NCBI RefSeq assembly: GCF_010015445.1
Contig: NC_053118.1
Span: 18,671,437-18,735,436 of the forward strand
Direction of reading: 5' to 3'
Length of the DNA stretch: 64,000 nt
Source of the DNA: Perca fluviatilis
Taxonomy: Eukaryota; Chordata; Actinopteri; Perciformes; Percidae
Shown here: positions 59,980 to 64,000 of the stretch, piece by piece
How positions within the stretch are numbered: position 1 is the stretch's first letter
Layout: each line of letters starts with the position of its first letter
Translations under genes and position numbers: made by a program
The notes under the pieces: model-generated
Database searches by the model: none
Seen by the model: only the letters and a program-made list of their open reading frames with translations
Told to the model about the DNA's origin: nothing

Positions 59980-61811
59980 ATGGACACAAAGAGAATGATA
60001 TTCTGTCTGCTTGTGGCAGGTAACACAATTGGTCATCTCTTTGTTTCCTATCTCATCCATTCATACACCCCACTTACACAATGTGTCAAAGAGACCTGCT
60101 TCAACTCATTTCTTTCTTTGTTACTTCCAAAACTCTCTTTCAGCTATTATCAGCCCTGTGTTTACTGAAGAATGGAGGGCCAGTGTTGTAAAAGAACTTG
60201 ACGCCCTGGTCACATCCTGTGTTGTGGTACCCTGTTCATTCACCCATCCTAAAGAGAACCTGCCCACCTCCAGACTCAGAGGGATCTGGCATCGTTCGAC
60301 TGATAAAAACCAACGCATCTACTACGAGGATAGCACGCAGGTCTTGGAAAACTTTAGGGGCCGCACAAAGTTGTTGGGACATTTGGGTCAGAACAACTGC
60401 TCTTTAGAAATTACTAACATTAAAGATCATGACAACGGCCCTTTCTGTTTCCGGATCGAACTAGAACGAGCAAAGGACTCTTTCTCCTTTGTGAAGAGTT
60501 GTGTCGAGTTCAGAATTCTCCGTATGTCACAGACTTTCCAAAATTTCATAAATCTATACTGATTTTCTATGTTACAATAATTAGCCTCTTGCTTAATATC
60601 TGCTTTTCCTTTTTTTTCATTGATAGCTGATCCTCCGAATCCTACATTGAGTCAACCAAAGACCAAAGCCATTCAAGATCGTCCCTACACTATCACCTGT
60701 TCAGTCCGCCATACCTGCCCCTCCCATGTGCCTAAACTCACATGGAGTCGAGGCACAGCAGATGAGGTAATAGAGGTCCACAAGGAAACTGGTTTTGGCT
60801 ACTGGGAGGCCCAGTCCATCCTGACCATCATTCCTGAGGAGAAGGATGATCACAGTGATGTCACCTGTACAGCACAATTTAATGGACAGAAGACATCATC
60901 TACAACAGTGACCCTCAATGTAAAACGTGAGATCTTTTCACTCTGTTGTTGAATTTTGAGGATTTTCTTCTTGTAAAGTTCATATGCTGGATGCTGTCCT
61001 TTTTTGCATTTGTGCAATATAAGTGAAGAACGGCCCTTATATATGGCTCCGTCTATTTGCAGGTACAGAAAATTATAACCACATCATCATTCCTACAGTG
61101 GCAGTGATTGGTACAGCTTTGATCTCTGCAGTCTTCTGCATTTTCATGGTGAAAAGATACAAGTGAGTTTATTACTTACTTATATTACAGAGATTAATAA
61201 AGTAGGAATATATTTCATTACTGTCTAATTCTTAAGTTTGTTAAGTGCTCCTCAAAAAAAAACTTTTTCTGTCTGCTTAAGGAAACGCATAGCAGAGCTC
61301 CAAAATCAAGAAGACAGGTGAAGAGAAAAATATATCAGATCCAGTTTTTAGTGCATTACTGATTCTTTTTCTCTCATTAGAATGTGATTCATGAATTTAT
61401 TTATTTATCTATTTGTCACATTCAGTGCGTGGAACAACTTCAGACTCCAGACTGTCTCGAAGGTGAGAAAACATTTTGTACATTTTAGCCCTAAACTTTC
61501 TGGAATATGTGAGAGCAGGGGGGTAGCCTACAGGTTGTCAAGGATTGCATTTTAAAAGAGCAATACATTATTTTAGGCCATTCTGATTAAAGACGAAAGG
61601 AATTTATTTATGGATTTTTATCTTATAATTTGGTGACTAGTTCTGTACTGTTCCAACCGTAAACCTCTACACACCAATGCTTCATTGACCTTGCATATCT
61701 CTGCAGAAGTAACACGTTTATTTTGCTTTACGATACGATCTATGTTTCTATCTTTATGTGAAATGGCAATGCTTTTTTCTGTTCTTTTTAAATTAGAAGG
61801 AGAATCTAAAG
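59980..61811 (+). CDS. Siglec/MAG-like type I receptor, 3' end not located
   Basis: Exons are 59980-60020 (signal peptide MDTKRMIFCLLVAG), 60144-60521 (V-set Ig), 60627-60926 (C2-set Ig), 61063-61162 (transmembrane), 61282-61317, 61426-61462 and a 15-base exon 61797-61811. Phases agree at every junction. The V-set domain has SCVVVPCSF, FRGRTKLLGHLG, NNCSLEI and FCFRIEL. The arginine in FCFRIEL occupies the place of the conserved F-strand arginine that contacts sialic acid in Siglecs, and the extra cysteines fit the Siglec pattern. The transmembrane helix reads VAVIGTALISAVFCIFMV and is followed by a basic stop-transfer. No ITIM or charged transmembrane residue is seen in the exons found; later exons may add tail motifs. 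It is probably a sialic-acid-binding leukocyte surface receptor related to CD33/MAG proteins. Confidence 0.85.
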
Positions 61812-62572
61812 GTGAGAATTGAAAAAAAGGAACTTCACTTAAATATGTGAAACCTCCCAGTTTGCTTTATTTGTTGTGATGTCCTCACAGTTAAACCATT
61901 TAAAAAATATATTTAAAGCTGCAACAATACATTTATAGCCACAAGGGGGCAGAAGAAATTCATGAAATTCAAAAATAAGCTTCTGCACACAGTTGCAGCA
62001 GACACAGAGCAAAATAACTGTCCCCATGTCTTTTGCACACAATTTAGAACTGGTATTTCATATGATATGTATCTGGTATTGGTAAGTGTTTTCTTATTAT
62101 TCATCTGTCTCTATTTTGCCCACATTGTGATTAATAATAAATCCAAATGTAGTTGTAATTAAACTTTTTAGTGCTAACTACTTATTCTTTCATGTTTTGT
62201 TAAAAGACATATTAATTGGAAATCACATTTGTTGTTTGTAATAATCAGCTTAAGTATGCTATGCACAGATCATATTAAGCATGGGGGGGGGGAGTGATGG
62301 CATTTGGGTAGTGGTCAGTGCTACAAGCACATATTGGATATTAGTAACTCTGTGTCCCAAGTGAACCTTTCCATGCAGGTCAATCATTGCAAAATTACAA
62401 TGTTATCTGTGTATTGTTAACTTTTCTGATTTTTTTTTTCATCAAATGTATTAAATACATTGTTCTTAAAATCATACTGTCATAGAGGGAAAAAAACAAT
62501 GTTTATATTATTTCTTTAGTAGTGATAACTAGCCCAATGTTTTACATTTGTCATGTTTCTTTGCATGTTTAA
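61812..62572. other. Downstream of the last recognised Siglec-like exon
   Basis: The donor after 61811 (GTGAGA) implies at least one more exon. I could not identify it in this stretch; no tyrosine motif or poly(A) context was convincing. It may lie in a later intron or beyond the window. Confidence 0.4.
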
Positions 62573-62951
62573 AGCTAAAGTGCGTAGTTCCTGTCTCTTT
62601 CATGAGGAATTCTAAGTAATAATAACAAAACAGTCGTTGCATCCACATGATACAAGCCTTCTGTGATCGCGCACCACCCCCACCCCTCCTCCACGCAGTT
62701 GCTAGTAGCCAAAGAGTACACGGAGTATCAAAAAAAACATGATGGACTCTTCAGAAGAGGTAATTATCTTCACTAGATTTTCTCCACGCGAAAGTCACCA
62801 GACGAGACCAGTTTCTAAACATAGCCATACTGAGAAATACACAGAGAGCTGTGTGAAGCTGATAGTCTTAATTAGCTTTGTATCAACTCATTTGGCAATA
62901 GCTTGAATGTAACGGACGTTGATTAATATAAAAAAGTTACGCACTAAAGCT
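62573..62951. mobile_element. MITE with TTAA target duplication
   Basis: The inverted termini AGCTAAAGTGCGTAG and ACGCACTAAAGCT are flanked by TTAA at 62569-62572 and 62952-62955. The interior includes gaggaattctaagtaataa. A partial relative occurs at about 54036. Its position after the last recognised exon suggests it is in a Siglec-like gene intron or the 3' flank. Confidence 0.75.
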
Positions 62952-62955
62952 TTAA

Positions 62956-64000
62956 CTCAACATGCTTATTTTAGACAACTTGACTCACACAGAAGGAGTG
63001 TGACTTCCTTCACTGCTCAGGACACCATTACTCCACTATATCTTTACATAGCAAATAGTTGTTTACTGCTATATCATTTTCTGATTATTGAGTACTGTCC
63101 CTTTAAGTCAAAAGGCGAATTATTTGCTTCAGGGTGTAATATGTTTGTTTGACAAGCTCATTTTCATCTTATTCACATATTAGCTTCAGAGAAACTGCAT
63201 TATGTTAATGGAAAGAATAATCTACAAATATAAAGACAAAAAACAAGATAGAAAATTCTGTTGACAAGCTTGAATGTTTTAGCAGCATAGTTCCCTGAAA
63301 AGCAACGTTTTGTACTGTAAACACGTTGGATTGTGAGGAGGAAATAAACTGTAAAAAATGTATTCACTGTCAACTGGCATGTAAATGTGTATTTGCGTTT
63401 GTGTTTCTCAAATGATTATTATAGCCGGTGATGACACTGTGCTGAAATATGACAAACACAAAATATAAAAACTACATTTTATCTCTACAAACCTTTTCAT
63501 TCTGTGTACTTTGACTCATGAATATACTTAGTTTTTATGAAAAGATATTTGCTGCTTACTTTCTTACTCAACCAGAGAGACACTTTTTTTAACAATACTG
63601 TAGGTTGTTACAAACTTAACTTTCATAGAGGTTTTATCCAAAATGGCCCCTAGATTTAATTTCGTAATGCCATCACGAACTGACGTGAGACTGGGTTGCT
63701 CAGTACTCATGCAGTCATGTCAGCCAGATGGTGGTGCTTTAAGACTAGTTGAGGTCTTGAAAGGGTGGGAGTGAAGAAGAAGAAGAGGAAACAAACTAAA
63801 TTGGTTGACAAGTGTGATGGAAAGAAAATGATTGTATTTTCCTCAACAACAAGATAGTTCAAATTGAGGCATGTAGAAGAAAATAATCTCTTAATTTAAA
63901 ACCTTTAAGTGTTCTACTCTGAGAGAAAATACATTTACATAACAATAACTTTTCAGTATCATCTGATACAGCTAACTGTGGAAGAATTTGTCTTTCATTC
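62956..64000. other. No recognised feature
   Basis: The sequence is AT-rich with only short open frames. No exon continuing the Siglec-like gene, no RNA gene and no terminal repeats were found. Confidence 0.4.

Overview
The window is eukaryotic, AT-rich and intron-containing. Its repeat families (EnSpm/CACTA-like, PIF/Harbinger with CTG target sites, hAT, TTAA-site foldback elements, pogo-like, L2-type LINE) and its two host gene families (two-domain Ly6/uPAR proteins and a Siglec/MAG-like receptor) point to a teleost fish, probably perciform-like. Coding sequence is sparse. Most of the window is nested mobile DNA, and many insertions can be placed to the base because paralogous segments supply the empty site.

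Region 1 (1-41300) is a tandem segmental array on which two-domain Ly6/uPAR-type genes lie on the minus strand. Unit 1 (1-5189) and unit 2 (5190-14190) are nearly identical by eye, except that unit 1 lacks the 6167-9990 block. Unit 3 (14191-41300) is an older copy, expanded by insertions, that stops before the Ly6 exons. Each complete unit has one five-exon Ly6 gene (2896-5053 and 11916-14054), and both carry damage: copy 1 has lost the splice donor of the signal-peptide exon, and copy 2 has a stop codon in exon 2.

Insertions in unit 3 include a 5.4-kb element (15926-21361) carrying a decayed multi-exon gene, a 2-kb foldback element (22356-24383) and an 11.8-kb EnSpm/CACTA-like transposon (28608-40395). 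The transposon carries two consecutive genes: a multi-exon SAMD3-like cargo gene, interrupted by a Harbinger element, and a large DDE transposase with N-terminal zinc fingers in another frame.

Region 2 (41301-54293) has no convincing host gene. It holds a foldback/minisatellite element with a nested L2-type LINE fragment, a hAT element with a perfect 8-bp target duplication, a foldback element whose arms are 20-bp tandem arrays, and a Harbinger element.

Region 3 (54294-64000) begins with a second EnSpm-like element (54294-59959) that carries only a relative of the SAMD3-like gene, on the minus strand. It ends 20 bp before the start codon of a Siglec/MAG-like receptor gene (59980 onward, plus strand). 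That gene's signal peptide, V-set domain, C2-set domain, transmembrane exon and first cytoplasmic exons are present; its 3' end was not located.
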